In this document: positions 35,764 to 45,118 of the stretch, piece by piece | Position numbering within the stretch: position 1 is the first letter of the stretch | Layout: each line of letters starts with the position of its first letter | Source of the DNA: RYN-230 sp963837335 | Lineage (GTDB): Bacteria > Actinomycetota > Actinomycetes > Streptosporangiales > Streptosporangiaceae | Length of the DNA stretch: 64,000 nt | Reading direction: 5' to 3' | NCBI GenBank assembly: GCA_963837335.1 | Contig: CAWINS010000012.1 | Coordinates: 48,216-112,215 of the forward strand | Position numbers and translations under genes: made by a program | Notes under the pieces: generated by a model | Told to the model about the DNA's origin: nothing | The model's input: the letters and a program-made list of their open reading frames with translations, nothing else | The model's database searches: none

Positions 35764-35792
35764 TTGACATCAAACAGAACCGAGCTTAGCGT
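35764..35792 (+). promoter_or_regulatory. Consensus-like sigma-70 promoter of the glycosidase gene
   Basis: TTGACA (35764-35769), 17 bp, then TAGCGT (35787-35792) matches the vegetative actinobacterial promoter well. Transcription would start near 35799, about 75 bases before ATG 35875. The 260 bases between the dehydrogenase stop and this gene hold no other gene. Confidence 0.6.
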
Positions 35793-35874
35793 CCGAGTCT
35801 AGATATCGGATGTGCCGCCTCCTTCGCGGAGTCCAGCGCTCGTCTGGGCCCCCCACCCGCCACGGAAGGCCGCT

Positions 35875-38618
35875 ATGCGCTCGTCTTGGCCCATGAGAAG
35901 ACTGATCTGCGGCCTGGCGGCCGGGCTGGCCGCGGTGCCACTGACCGCCTTCGCCATCCTGACGGCCCACCGGCCGCCGTGGCCGCACCCGCCGCCACGG
36001 CGGCGCCCGCCACGGTGAACGAGGCCAACGGCGTGGGACTCACCCCGGCGCTGGGCTGGAGCAGCTGGAGTTTCATCCGGCATGACCCGACCGCGGCTGA
36101 CATCGAGGCGCAGGCACTTGCGATGAAGAAGAGCGGCCTGGCCCGGGCCGGCTATCTGTACGTCAACGTGGATGACTTCTGGTACCAGTGCCCGGGCAGT
36201 CAGGGACCCAGCGTGGACCAGTACGGCCGGTGGGTTATCGACGCCACCAAGTTCCCGCCCAGCGGATCCGAGAATGGCATCCAGGTGGTCGCCGACTACG
36301 TGCATTCCCTGGGGCTGAAGTTCGGGCTGTACATGACGCCGGGCATCTCCGATCAGGCGGTGGCGCAGAACACCCCGATCGAGGGCACCTCGGACACCGC
36401 CGGCGAGATCGCCGACGGGGCGAGCGAGAACAACTACAACTGCGGCGGCATGCAGGGCATCGACTACAGCAAGCCCGGCGCGCAGGCCTTCATCAACTCC
36501 TGGGCTGATGAGTTCGCCTCCTGGGGAGTGGACTACCTCAAGCTCGACGGGGTCGGCGCCGGGGACATCCCCGACGTGCAGGCCTGGTCAACCGCACTGG
36601 CCCAGACCGGCCGCCCGATCCACCTGGAGCTGTCTAACAGCCTGGCCATCGCCGACGCCTCGACCTGGGCGCAGTACTCCAACGGCTGGCGCACCGGCGG
36701 CGACATCGAGTGCTACGGCTGCGAGACCAGCGGCACCAGCTATCCGCTCACCGACTGGGCCAACATCGAGTCCCGGTTCAACCAGGTCGCCCAGTGGCAG
36801 CCGTACGGCGGGCCCGGCGCCTTCAACGACTATGACTCGCTGGAGATCGGGAACGGCAGCAACGACGGCCTCACCCCTGACGAGCGCCAGACCCAGATGA
36901 GCCTGTGGTCACTCGCCGCGTCGCCGCTGATCCTCGGCACCGACCTGACCAACCTGGACCCGGCCGACCTGAAATACCTGACCAACCGGGCGGTGCTGTC
37001 CGTCGACCAGGACGCCATCGACGCATCACGGATCACCAGCACGTCCACCACGCAGGTGTTCGCCAAGACCGAAAAGAACGGGGACGTAGTCGTCGGCCTG
37101 TTCAACACCGGCAGCCAGCCCCAGGTGGTATCGACGACGGCCGCCGCGGTCGGGCTGCCCGCCGCCCGCGCCTACCAGCTGAACAACCTGTGGACGCATC
37201 ACCTCACCGAGAGCGGGCCGGCCATCGCGGCGGACGTGGCCTCACACGGGGTGGCGCTGCTGCGGATCACCCCCGCTCAGCACCCCGCACTCCTGCCGCC
37301 GGCCACGACCGTCTCGCTGAGCGGGCCGGCCACGCTGATCGGCGGCCAGCCAGGCACGGTCACGGAGACCTTCGCCGACCAGGGCGTTGCCCCGGTCCAG
37401 GACGTCCGGCTGAGCCTGCCCGCGCCGTCCGGCTGGACGGTCACGCCCTCCTCGAAGACGACGTTCACCTCGGTGGCGGGCGGTCAGACCGCGCAGGCCA
37501 CCTTCGCGGTGACCGCGCCGGCGCCGGCCTCGCTGTTCCAGCCGGGCACCCTGACGGCCACCGCCAGCTACCGGTGGCTGCTGCTCCGCCAGCAGGACTC
37601 GGTCAGCGAGCCGGTCACCGTCAGCCCGCCCGTCCAGGCGCCCTATAAGACCTACTCCTCCGCCACCGACGCCCCGGCGGCGTTCGCCCAGTCGGGCCAG
37701 GAGTTCGGCATCTCCGGCGCCGGCGCTGACCTGTACAACGACGCCGACGCCTACAGCACCATCTACCTGCCGGGCGCCGCGGCCAGCACGGCGACGATCG
37801 AGACCAAGGTGGTCTCGACGACGAGCCTGACCGGTTACGGCAAGGCGGGCATCATCGTCCGCAACGACATGACCGGATCGGGGTCATCGCCGGAGGGAGT
37901 CATTCTTTTCGCGTCCCCGTCGGGCGGCATCCAGCTGGAGTGGAACTCTAACGGCGGCGACGACATCACCTCCGTCACGCCACCTAACGAAACCATTCCG
38001 GAGAGCACGCCGGTCTGGCTCGAACTGGTGCGCAACGGATCCAGCTACACGGGCTACTACTCCTATGACGGCTCGGACTGGCTGACGGTCGGCAGCGCGA
38101 CCGTGCCCGGCCAGAGCGCCACGCAGGACGCCGGCCTCTTCGTGACCTCGCACGCGGCAGGCTCGCCAGCCCAGGCGTTGTTCAGCGGCCTGACCACGAC
38201 CGGCAGCGCGACCACGCCGCCCGCGGCCACCTCATATGAGGCAGAGGCGGCGGCGAACACGCTGGCCGGCGGCGCGGTCGTGCAGAGCTGCCCGACCTGC
38301 TCGGGCGGGAACAAAGTCGGTTTCGTCGGCGAAGGCGGCACCCTGACCTTCACCGGCGTGACGGTGGCCAGCGCCGGCACCTACAACGTCACCATCGCCT
38401 ACTGTGACGGCTCGGCCACCGGCCGGCCAGCCGTCATCAGCGTGAACGGCGGGACTCCGCAGGACCTGTCGTTCACCCCCACCGGCAGCTTCAGCACCGT
38501 CGGCACCATGACGGTGCCGCTGCAGCTCAGCGCCGGGACCAACACCATCGAGTTCGCTGACCCTTCGGCGTACACCCCTGACTTCGACCGGATCATCGTG
38601 GCCGGCAGCCCGGCCTAG
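35875..38618 (+). pseudogene. Secreted GH27 glycosidase with C-terminal accessory domains, frameshift after signal peptide
   Basis: ATG 35875 (after GGAAGG) starts a signal peptide (MRRLICGLAAGLAAVPLTAF within it). Near 35965-35985 the frame changes and the mature protein of about 890 residues continues. The GH27 catalytic domain includes LGWSSWSFIRHD, YVNVDDFWYQCPGS, the nucleophile Asp in DYLKLDGVGAG, the probable acid/base Asp in GGDIECYG, and GPGAFNDYDSLEIGNG. A beta domain follows, then a NEW3-like domain (about 480-560), a DUF1349/LamG-like domain (about 590-770) and a CBM35-like end (YEAEAAANTLAGGA, SAGTYNVTIAYCDG). Likely an alpha-galactosidase-family enzyme on plant polysaccharide. 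If the indel is real, the protein is not secreted. Confidence 0.88.
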
Positions 38619-38655
38619 GACGCGGCCCGCGCACATGGTGGTGATCACGCCTGGG

Positions 38656-39495
38656 TCAGCGGATGATGGCCACCAGGGTTAGGACGGCCGATCCGAGGTC
38701 CTGATCGCCTGCGATGGTGGCGCGCTCCCGCGCGGTTTCCACCGTGATGCCCCGGGTGGCCACCCGCCACAGGGTGTCGGCGGAAAGCCGCACGAGCGCG
38801 GTGGCGCCCTGCGCGGATGGGCCGCGGTCCACCGCCCAGGCGCCCTGCTGCCGCCGGACCGTCCAGGCACCGCCGCCCGGCCCGGTGACCGCTAGCTGCA
38901 CGCGGCTCCCCGGAGCCGGAGCCAGGTGGCGCAGCGCATACGGCACGGCGCGCACGAAGGTGTCGATGACCGGGGTCATCAGGCGCTCGCTGCTGGCGCC
39001 GGGGCGGCCGACGGCGTCGCGGACCTGCTGCTGATGCACCCAGTACTCGGTGTACTCGCGGGCGACGTCGAGCCAGGCGGGGGCGGGTGCGCCAGGAGCC
39101 GCCCACGAGACCGCCTCACCGAGCCGATCCATATCCAGCGATGCCCAGAGCTGGTCGAGCTGGGGGCCGAGATGCCTGAGCAGATCGGTCAGGACGCGCG
39201 GGCTCCAGCGCGCCGCGACGGCCACGAACTCCTGGTTCACCCGGTGCAGGAATCGGGGCAGGTCCTCGCCCGGCCCGGGACCGGGCGCCGGCTGCCCATC
39301 GCGGCGGCCCGACAGCTTCCTGAGGTAGTCGTGGACCACGTGCGCGGCCACGTCGTGCACCCGCCAGCCGGGACACACGGTGGGCCGCTGCCACTCCCTG
39401 GCCGTCAGGTCCTCCAGCACAGCCACGAAGGCGGCCCGCTCCAGCGGGAACAGCGGCCGGACATCCAGCGGCGGTCCCGCCCAACCCCAGTCCAC
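38656..39495 (-). CDS. Maleylpyruvate isomerase/DinB-like metal-binding protein
   Basis: This 279-residue protein has the TIGR03083-type mycothiol-dependent isomerase N-domain: CPGWRVHDVAAHVVHDYLRK (His residues that bind metal) near residue 45 and EYTEYWVHQQQVRDAVG near 145, supplying the other His. A C-terminal SCP2-like part (LAVTGPGGGAWTVRR, ALVRLSADTLWRVATRGI) is typical of actinobacterial members. Most are uncharacterised and act in mycothiol-linked detoxification. GTG 39495 begins VDWGWAG; the frame is open upstream but overlaps the DUF1348 remnant. No aromatic ring-cleavage genes adjoin it. Confidence 0.8.
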   Translation of the reverse strand: MDWGWAGPPLDVRPLFPLERAAFVAVLEDLTAREWQRPTVCPGWRVHDVAAHVVHDYLRKLSGRRDGQPAPGPGPGEDLPRFLHRVNQEFVAVAARWSPRVLTDLLRHLGPQLDQLWASLDMDRLGEAVSWAAPGAPAPAWLDVAREYTEYWVHQQQVRDAVGRPGASSERLMTPVIDTFVRAVPYALRHLAPAPGSRVQLAVTGPGGGAWTVRRQQGAWAVDRGPSAQGATALVRLSADTLWRVATRGITVETARERATIAGDQDLGSAVLTLVAIIR

Positions 39496-39574
39496 GTCAC
39501 CCAGTGCATCACACGGCGCTGCTGCCTGGGGCGCGCTGCCGGCTGGAGGCGCGCTACCAGCCGAAGACGCTGTG

Positions 39575-39793
39575 CTACTGGAGCGGGATGTCGTGTCCCG
39601 GGCCGCGCTCGCCGTCAGGCCGCGGACCGAAATAGCGCCGGCCGGCCTCGCTGATCGGCACGTCGTTGATGCTGGCTTCGCGCCGGTGCGGGTCCCGGGT
39701 ATTCCACGCGTCCTCGGCGGCCTGGACCTTGGTGATAGCGCTGTCGAGGTCGAACGGCGGGAACGGCGGGCGCGCATCGGTCATGGCGGTCAT
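39575..39793 (-). pseudogene. DUF1348 (NTF2-like) remnant with internal in-frame deletion
   Basis: The 72-residue frame fuses the N-terminus of the DUF1348 family (FPPFDLDSAITKVQAAEDAWNTRDP) straight to its C-terminus (RREASINDVPISEAGRRYFGPRPDG). Full-length members are about 150 residues, with the entire core (typically SRWRNR, FLTRKW, GNENWEF motifs) between these parts; here the core is absent and the junction is at NTRDP-HRREAS. Both ends remain well conserved, so the deletion looks recent or the short protein has been kept. A folded NTF2 barrel is not possible without the core. Confidence 0.7.
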
Positions 39794-39860
39794 GCCTTCC
39801 TGGTGTCCGGCGGGCCGACTGTCCGCCGGTGACAGCGGAGGGTTCGCTCCCGCTGCCTGC

Positions 39861-40082
39861 TCAGGCAGCAGGAGCGACGCTCACGTCGAGAGTGACGGTC
39901 TCGGCATCGCGGTCATAATCCTGGGGATCGCCCTCGAGAGCGAAAGCGATAGCGGCCAGGGACTCGCGCTCAGCATCCGCCCGGTTCGCCGCCCCCCCGC
40001 CATTGATGTGCAATGCGGGGACGCGGAAGTGCCAGTTACTGGCTTCTTCGTCGAAGAGGAACTCAACTCGCAGCGCACTCAT
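39861..40082 (-). CDS. HicB-like small protein, 73 residues
   Basis: A compact alpha/beta protein: LRVEFLFDEEASNWHFRVPALHINGGGAANRADAERES, then LAAIAFALEGDPQD. The pattern of beta strands ending in VPALHINGGGAAN, followed by RADAERESLAAIAFALE, is that of the partial RNase H fold of HicB antitoxins. No HicA-like double-stranded RNA-binding toxin is adjacent, and no DNA-binding domain is attached. It is therefore a solitary HicB-like protein of unknown role. ATG 40082 has an AGGATGG site upstream. It diverges from the oxidoreductase at 40228. Confidence 0.6.
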   Translation of the reverse strand: MSALRVEFLFDEEASNWHFRVPALHINGGGAANRADAERESLAAIAFALEGDPQDYDRDAETVTLDVSVAPAA

Positions 40083-40227
40083 GGCAAGGACCATCCTACG
40101 GTGGGAGCCCGGGCGCCTGGTCTCGACCAGCCATCGCGCTTTCACGCCGCGAGTACGCTCCGGCCCTGGCCATGTCCCGCACCGTAGAGCACGGGACCGG
40201 CCAAACCGCCCTCGGTAGGGTGGGAGC

Positions 40228-40884
40228 ATGCGTGTAGTGATCGCGGGCGGGCACGGGAAGATCGCGCTGCTGCTGGAACGCCTCCTCGCCGGCCGTGGGG
40301 ACCAGGCCGTGGGACTGATCAGGAACCCGGCCCAGGCCGCCGATGTGCAGCAGGCCGGCGCGGAAGCTGTCGTGTGTGACCTGGAGGCGGCCTCGGCCGA
40401 CGACGTCGCGGCCCTGCTGTCCGGGGCGGATGCGGTGGTGTTCGCGGCCGGGGCGGGCCCGGGCAGTGGCGTGCCCCGCAAGGACTCCGTCAACCGGGGG
40501 GCCTCCGTGCTACTGGCCGACGCCGCCGAACGGGCCGGGGTACGCCGGTTCGTGCAGGTCTCCTCGATGGGAGCGGGCCAGCCGCCCGGCCGCGACGGTG
40601 ATGAGGTGTGGGCCGCTTACATCACCGCGAAGACCGCCGCCGAGGACGATCTGCGCTCCCGGGACCTGGACTGGACCATCCTGCGTCCTGGCGGGCTCAC
40701 CGACGCGCCGCCGGCCGACCGGGTCCGGCTCGCGGCCCCGCCGGTTCCGCGCGGCAGCATCCCCCGCGCAGACGTGGCCGGGATGATCGTGGCGCTGCTG
40801 GACAATCCGGGCAGCCGGCACCTGACCCTTGAACTGGTCAGCGGGGACAGCCCGATAGACGAGGCCGTGCACAGCATTTCCTGA
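40228..40884 (+). CDS. Atypical SDR, NAD(P)-binding oxidoreductase
   Basis: This 218-residue protein has an N-terminal Rossmann motif MRVVIAGGHGKIALLLERLL, ALLSGADAVVFAAGAGPGSG and RRFVQVSSMGA, the signature of the NmrA-like/YwnB atypical SDRs. The Tyr of the active site is in WAAYITAKTAAE, and LDWTILRPGGLTD follows. These proteins act as reductases or redox sensors. TAGGGT (40216-40221) six bases before ATG 40228 is placed as expected for a leaderless promoter -10 element. It is divergent from the HicB-like gene and followed by the ankyrin gene. Confidence 0.85.
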   Translation: MRVVIAGGHGKIALLLERLLAGRGDQAVGLIRNPAQAADVQQAGAEAVVCDLEAASADDVAALLSGADAVVFAAGAGPGSGVPRKDSVNRGASVLLADAAERAGVRRFVQVSSMGAGQPPGRDGDEVWAAYITAKTAAEDDLRSRDLDWTILRPGGLTDAPPADRVRLAAPPVPRGSIPRADVAGMIVALLDNPGSRHLTLELVSGDSPIDEAVHSIS

Positions 40885-41067
40885 GCCCTGGCACCACGGG
40901 CGCTTCTGCCTCGGCGGCTCGCTGGGTTATCCTTCCTGGTGGCGCGCGGGGCGCCCCCGGTCCGCGGACAGGGCTGAGCCCACCCGAGACTGAGCGTTAC
41001 GAACGGCATGACGCTGGTGCCTCCTTTCGGCTTGCGACGCGGACCGCAGGCGGCGAAAGGAGTCGCG

Positions 41068-42600
41068 TTGCCAGCCGTCCCGCTCCCCGACCATCCCAGC
41101 CTGGAGCAACTCCGCAAGCAGGCCAAGGACCTCCGGGACCTGGCCCGGGCAGGCGTACCAGGCGCCCTGGATCTGGTCGCCGCCCACCATCCCGGCGGCC
41201 GCAATCCGGTGGGACTGGCCGGCGCCCAGCTGGTGGTGGCCCGTCACTACGGCTTCACCTCGTGGGCCCGGCTGAAACGGCACCTGGAAGTCATCGAGTA
41301 CTACCAGCGGGTTCCTGACGAGGTAGCCGAACCAGCCGGCCCCGCCGATGAGTTCCTCGCGCTGGCCTGCCTGCGTTACGGGGGCGACGACGTTCCAGCG
41401 CGCTGGGAGCGGGCCGCCCGCCTGCTGGCCGGCCAGCCGGGGATCGCCCGTTCCAGCATCCACGTCGCGGCGGCCGCTGCCGACCGGGCCGCCGTGCGTG
41501 CCCTGCTGCAGGATGATCCGGCGCTCGCCGGCCGCCAGGGCGGCCCGTACGGATGGGAGCCGCTGCTCTACCTCACCTACGCCCGCCACGACCCGGCGGT
41601 CAGTGAGGACGCCACCCTGGGCACCGCCCGGCTGCTGCTGGATCAGGGCGCCGATCCGAACGCCGGCTACCTGTGGCATGGGCTTATCCCGCCGTTCACG
41701 GCCCTGGCCGGGGCGCTCGGCAGCGGCGAAGGTGACCAGCCCGAGCACCCGCACGGCTTCGCGCTGGCGTCGCTGCTCCTCGGCGCCGGCGCCGAGGCCA
41801 ATGACGGCCAGGTGCTGTACAACCGCCAGTTCGGCGCCGATGACCGCCATCTGGTCCTCTTGCTGGATCACGGGCTGGGCCACGGCGACGGCGGGCCCTG
41901 GCGGGCCCGGCTCGGGCACACCATCGATTCCCCGGCTGAGCTGCTGCGCATCCAGCTCTGGTGGGCGATCGTGCATGACCTGCGCGACCGGGTGCGGCTC
42001 CTGGTCGCCCGCGGCGCCGACTTCCGTTCGCCGTTCCAGGTCTCAGGCGGCCGGCCGTCGTGGGCCCGCACGTCAGACGGGCGAACGCCCGCCGAGGTCG
42101 CGGCGCTGGCCGGCTGCCCCGAGGTAGCCGAGTGGCTGGTGACGCAGGGCGCGTCGCGCCCTGCGGGTACGGGGGCCGACGGGCTGATCGCCGCCGTCCT
42201 GGCCGGCGACCGCGCCACCGCCGGGCGCCTCCGGTCCCACGCAGGAACGGCGCGTGCCGAGCGGCCCGGGCTGATCGTGTGGGCCGCCGCCCGCCGCAGC
42301 ACCGATGCCATCGTGCTGCTGGCCGAACTCGGCTTCGACGTCAACGCCCTCGGCCGCACCGACATCCCGATGGAACAGGCCTGGGAGACGGCGCTGCACG
42401 AGGCGGCGGCGCACGGCGACGTCCCGATGGCCCGTCTCCTGGTCGATCTCGGCGCCGACCCGGACATCAAGGACACGCGCTTTGATTCCACCCCGCTCGG
42501 CTGGGCCCGGCACTTCGGCCAGCAGGCAACGATCGAGTTCCTTGAACCGCTGACCCGGCCCGAGGCGGCCGGGACGCCGGGCAGCCAGGTCAGCGGCTAG
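41068..42600 (+). CDS. Ankyrin repeat protein
   Basis: TTG 41068 (after AAAGGAG) starts a 510-residue soluble protein; a longer ORF from 41008 has no ribosome site. An N-terminal helical segment (PSLEQLRKQAKDLRDLA, then AQLVVARHYGFTSWARLKRHL) is shared with the hydrolase remnant at 1597. Ankyrin units follow from about residue 150, for example ARLLLDQGADPNAGYL, SLLLGAGAEANDGQ, GRTPAEVAALAGCPEVAEWLVTQGA, and AAAHGDVPMARLLVDLGADPDIKD. Such proteins mediate protein binding. Its stop overlaps the convergent membrane-protein stop by 4 bases. Confidence 0.88.
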   Translation: MPAVPLPDHPSLEQLRKQAKDLRDLARAGVPGALDLVAAHHPGGRNPVGLAGAQLVVARHYGFTSWARLKRHLEVIEYYQRVPDEVAEPAGPADEFLALACLRYGGDDVPARWERAARLLAGQPGIARSSIHVAAAAADRAAVRALLQDDPALAGRQGGPYGWEPLLYLTYARHDPAVSEDATLGTARLLLDQGADPNAGYLWHGLIPPFTALAGALGSGEGDQPEHPHGFALASLLLGAGAEANDGQVLYNRQFGADDRHLVLLLDHGLGHGDGGPWRARLGHTIDSPAELLRIQLWWAIVHDLRDRVRLLVARGADFRSPFQVSGGRPSWARTSDGRTPAEVAALAGCPEVAEWLVTQGASRPAGTGADGLIAAVLAGDRATAGRLRSHAGTARAERPGLIVWAAARRSTDAIVLLAELGFDVNALGRTDIPMEQAWETALHEAAAHGDVPMARLLVDLGADPDIKDTRFDSTPLGWARHFGQQATIEFLEPLTRPEAAGTPGSQVSG

Positions 42601-43379
42601 GGCTGGCGCCGCCCGCTCGCTTCAGGCCGCCGGGTGGCCGGGCCAGCGGGTGAAGGCCGCCCGCCGATGAAGTCCTCCCAGTCGGTCTGGACCGGCTTCC
42701 ACCGGCGGTCGAATGCGGCGGCCCGGACGGCGGCCCGCTCCAGCCGTTCACCGTGATAGCGGTGCCGGGCCCAGATCGACGCCGGGCGGGCCAGCCGTAC
42801 CGCGCCGGTCCACGCGACCGGCGGCAGGAACAACCCGAACAGCGCGCAGCGGTATTTGCCCTTGAGCGCGCACAGGACGGAGAAGACCCCGTCAATCGCG
42901 AGCAGGGCCGTCGCGCTCACCCGGATTGACCGTTCGATCCCGCTGGCGCCCTGAATGCCGAAGGGACTGAACCCCACGAGCATCAGGCCGAGGCAGGCCG
43001 CGGTGAGGGTCACCGCCTCGACCGAGAGCTGGCCCTCGCCGTTCCAGTAGACGTCCTGCAGGTGCAGGATCAGCGCGAACTCGTCCAGGACCAGGGACAT
43101 GCCGATCCCCACGCACACCCCGGCGAAGCACAGCCAGCCCAGCGAGTCCGGCCCGCCGACCGCGGTGAGCGCGCCGATGATCAAGAGGATCAGGCCCGGC
43201 ACAGCATGATGGATATGCGTCCCGGACGCCGTTACCTGATTACGGAAAGGGCCGCGGCCATCGCGGATAAGCCGGGTGATTGTGCGCGTGGACGCAAAAG
43301 TCACCACGAAAGCCAGGAAACACAAGCCAAGCGGCAGTTTTCCTGCCGCGATAACGTCCCGATGCCACCACGAGCCCAT
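42597..43379 (-). CDS. Conserved hypothetical integral membrane protein
   Basis: This 260-residue protein has about five to six hydrophobic segments: LGLCFLAFVVTFAST, HHAVPGLILLIIGALTAV, WLCFAGVCVGIGMSLVL, VTLTAACLGLMLVGFSPF, and LLAIDGVFSVLCALK. The motifs ASGTHIHHAVPG and LVLDEFALILHLQDVYW are of a type often seen in actinobacterial membrane proteins; the His-rich HIHH and acidic DEF in the membrane could bind metal, which is inference. A cytoplasmic Arg/Pro tail ends it. The function is unknown. Confidence 0.75.
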   Translation of the reverse strand: MGSWWHRDVIAAGKLPLGLCFLAFVVTFASTRTITRLIRDGRGPFRNQVTASGTHIHHAVPGLILLIIGALTAVGGPDSLGWLCFAGVCVGIGMSLVLDEFALILHLQDVYWNGEGQLSVEAVTLTAACLGLMLVGFSPFGIQGASGIERSIRVSATALLAIDGVFSVLCALKGKYRCALFGLFLPPVAWTGAVRLARPASIWARHRYHGERLERAAVRAAAFDRRWKPVQTDWEDFIGGRPSPAGPATRRPEASGRRQP

Positions 43380-43502
43380 CCCCTGATGCTCGCAGAATTA
43401 CCTGGCCGCCGCGTCAGGCGGCGGTGAACCGGAGCCGCGTCCTCGCCGTGTACGGAACCAGAAGGGCAGCACCGGGGCAGCGACCGATGTAGGGAACGGC
43501 GA

Positions 43503-44003
43503 ATGGCAGAGCAGCAGGTGGTGGACTGGGCGGGCGCGGACCGGCCCGGGATGCGGGCGGGCGCGGCGCCGGAGATGGGCGTGCGGATGGTAGGCGGGCT
43601 GCTCGCGCTGGCGATAGCGGCCGTGCACGTGGCCGATCAGGGCGGGATCGGCAGCCTGGCCACACCGGACTGGATCGGCTGGGGCTACCGGCTCATCGAG
43701 GTGGGCGGGGTGCTCACCGCGGTGCTGTTGCTGATTCCGTGGTCAACCTGGCTCGGGTGGGCGGCCAGCGTGCTGCTCGGCGCGGCACCGTTCATCGGCT
43801 ACGTCGCGTCCCGGTCCATGGGCGTGCCGGGTGATCACGGTGACGTCGGTAACTGGGGCTACTGGCTCGGCACCGTGTCGCTGGTCAGCGAGGCCGCGCT
43901 GATCGTGCTGGGCGTCACCATGCTGATGGCCTACCGGCAGCGCTCCAGGCACCCGCTGGTCGTCGGGCGCCTGGGCCAGCTCGCCAAGCCGGGTCCCGCG
44001 TAG
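43503..44003 (+). CDS. Small hypothetical membrane protein, 166 residues
   Basis: Four hydrophobic segments: VGGLLALAIAAVHVADQ, LIEVGGVLTAVLLLI, WAASVLLGAAPFIGYVAS, and LVSEAALIVLGVTMLMAY. A His-containing loop (SMGVPGDHGDVGNWGYWLG) lies between the last two. I recognise no family. It diverges from the upstream membrane protein and is followed by a GC hairpin at 44013-44037. The start ATG 43503 has no strong ribosome site. Confidence 0.6.
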   Translation: MAEQQVVDWAGADRPGMRAGAAPEMGVRMVGGLLALAIAAVHVADQGGIGSLATPDWIGWGYRLIEVGGVLTAVLLLIPWSTWLGWAASVLLGAAPFIGYVASRSMGVPGDHGDVGNWGYWLGTVSLVSEAALIVLGVTMLMAYRQRSRHPLVVGRLGQLAKPGPA

Positions 44004-44012
44004 CACCCGGCC

Positions 44013-44037
44013 GCCCGGCCAGGATCCCCGGCCGGGC
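44013..44037 (+). terminator. GC-rich hairpin after the 43503 gene
   Basis: GCCCGGCC (44013-44020) pairs perfectly with GGCCGGGC (44030-44037) across a 9-base loop. It follows the stop of the 43503 gene by ten bases and precedes the LacI gene. There is no T-run, as is common for actinobacterial hairpin terminators. Confidence 0.45.
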
Positions 44038-44044
44038 GCCCCAC

Positions 44045-45106
44045 ATGCCAGAATCTCAAGACGTGACCACTCATCCGGCCAGCCGTCGCGCTACCGCCCG
44101 GGATGTCGCCGACCGGGCCGGCTGCTCCGCGTCAACCGTGTCGCTGGTCTTCACCGGCAAGGACGCCGGGCGGGTCAGCCCTCAGCTGCGCAGCCTCATC
44201 TTCGCGGCCGCCGCGGATCTCGGCTACCGGGTCAATTCCACGGCCAGCGCCCTGGCCCGCGGGCAGCTCGAATCGATCGGGTTCGTCGGCCCGGACCCCA
44301 CGAACCCGTTCTTCTCGATGGTGCTGGAGGGCCTGACCCGGCACCTGGACAGCGCCTTCTCGCTGACGGTCCTGATGCCAGAAGGCGGTGAGGACTACAG
44401 CCTCACCACCGTGCGGCGGGCCATGGCCGGCAACCTCGCCGGGCTGATCCTGGCCAGCCCGGGCACGGAGTTCCTGGAGAGCTTCGTGCCTACCTGCCCG
44501 ACCGTGATCCTCGACGCCGGGGGGACGGCCGGGGAACTGCCCAGCGTCGATCTTGACCTGCGCAGCGCGGTCCGCGAGCTCTCGGCGTACCTGGCCTCGC
44601 TCGGCCACCACCGGGTCGGCTACGTCGGGGTCAGCCGGAAGAAGAAGGTCTCCCTGCAGTACCGCCGGGAGGAATTGCAGGCCGGGCTGCTGCAGCACGG
44701 CTCCGGCCTGGCCGTGGACGATCTCGTGCTGGAAGGCATGACGATCGGCGATGCCTTCGGGGGGTTCCGGCGCATCTGGCCGGCCTGGTCCGCGGCGGGC
44801 GTGACCGCCGTGGTGTGCGGGGATGACCTGCATGCCTACGGGGTGCTCCGGGCCGCCCGGGCGCTGGGCCTGGACATCCCGGGTGACCTGTCCCTGGTGG
44901 GCTTCAACGACCTGCCCTACTCCGAGCTGACCGGGCCGGCGCTGAGCACCGTGAACCTGTTCGCGACCCGGCTCGGCACCGAAGCGGCGGACTTGCTGAG
45001 CAGGTATATCCGGACCGGGCGCGCCCCGGTCAGCAAGGTGCTGCCCAGCGCCCTGGTCGTCCGCGAATCCACCGGCCCCGCACGGTCCGGTGGCCCGCGG
45101 GCCTGA
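44045..45106 (+). CDS. LacI-family transcriptional regulator
   Basis: This 353-residue regulator has an N-terminal HTH (ATARDVADRAGCSASTVSLVFTG, about residues 16-38), the hinge helix near STASALARGQ, and a periplasmic-binding-protein-like domain with VVCGDDLHAYGVLRAARALGLDIPGDLSLVGFNDLPYSE near the end. It converges on the S-adenosylhomocysteinase-like gene, whose upstream region holds a perfect 14-base palindrome of LacI type at 46464. I infer that it represses that gene. The effector could be a nucleoside, sugar or homocysteine derivative. Confidence 0.9.
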   Translation: MPESQDVTTHPASRRATARDVADRAGCSASTVSLVFTGKDAGRVSPQLRSLIFAAAADLGYRVNSTASALARGQLESIGFVGPDPTNPFFSMVLEGLTRHLDSAFSLTVLMPEGGEDYSLTTVRRAMAGNLAGLILASPGTEFLESFVPTCPTVILDAGGTAGELPSVDLDLRSAVRELSAYLASLGHHRVGYVGVSRKKKVSLQYRREELQAGLLQHGSGLAVDDLVLEGMTIGDAFGGFRRIWPAWSAAGVTAVVCGDDLHAYGVLRAARALGLDIPGDLSLVGFNDLPYSELTGPALSTVNLFATRLGTEAADLLSRYIRTGRAPVSKVLPSALVVRESTGPARSGGPRA

Positions 45107-45118
45107 TCCGCGCTGGCC

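Noticed and set aside
35764..35773. TTGACATCAA considered as a fourth TetR-type site
   Set aside because: The spacing between arms is 2 bases and the outer arms do not match. The TTGACA-17-TAGCGT promoter explains it better.
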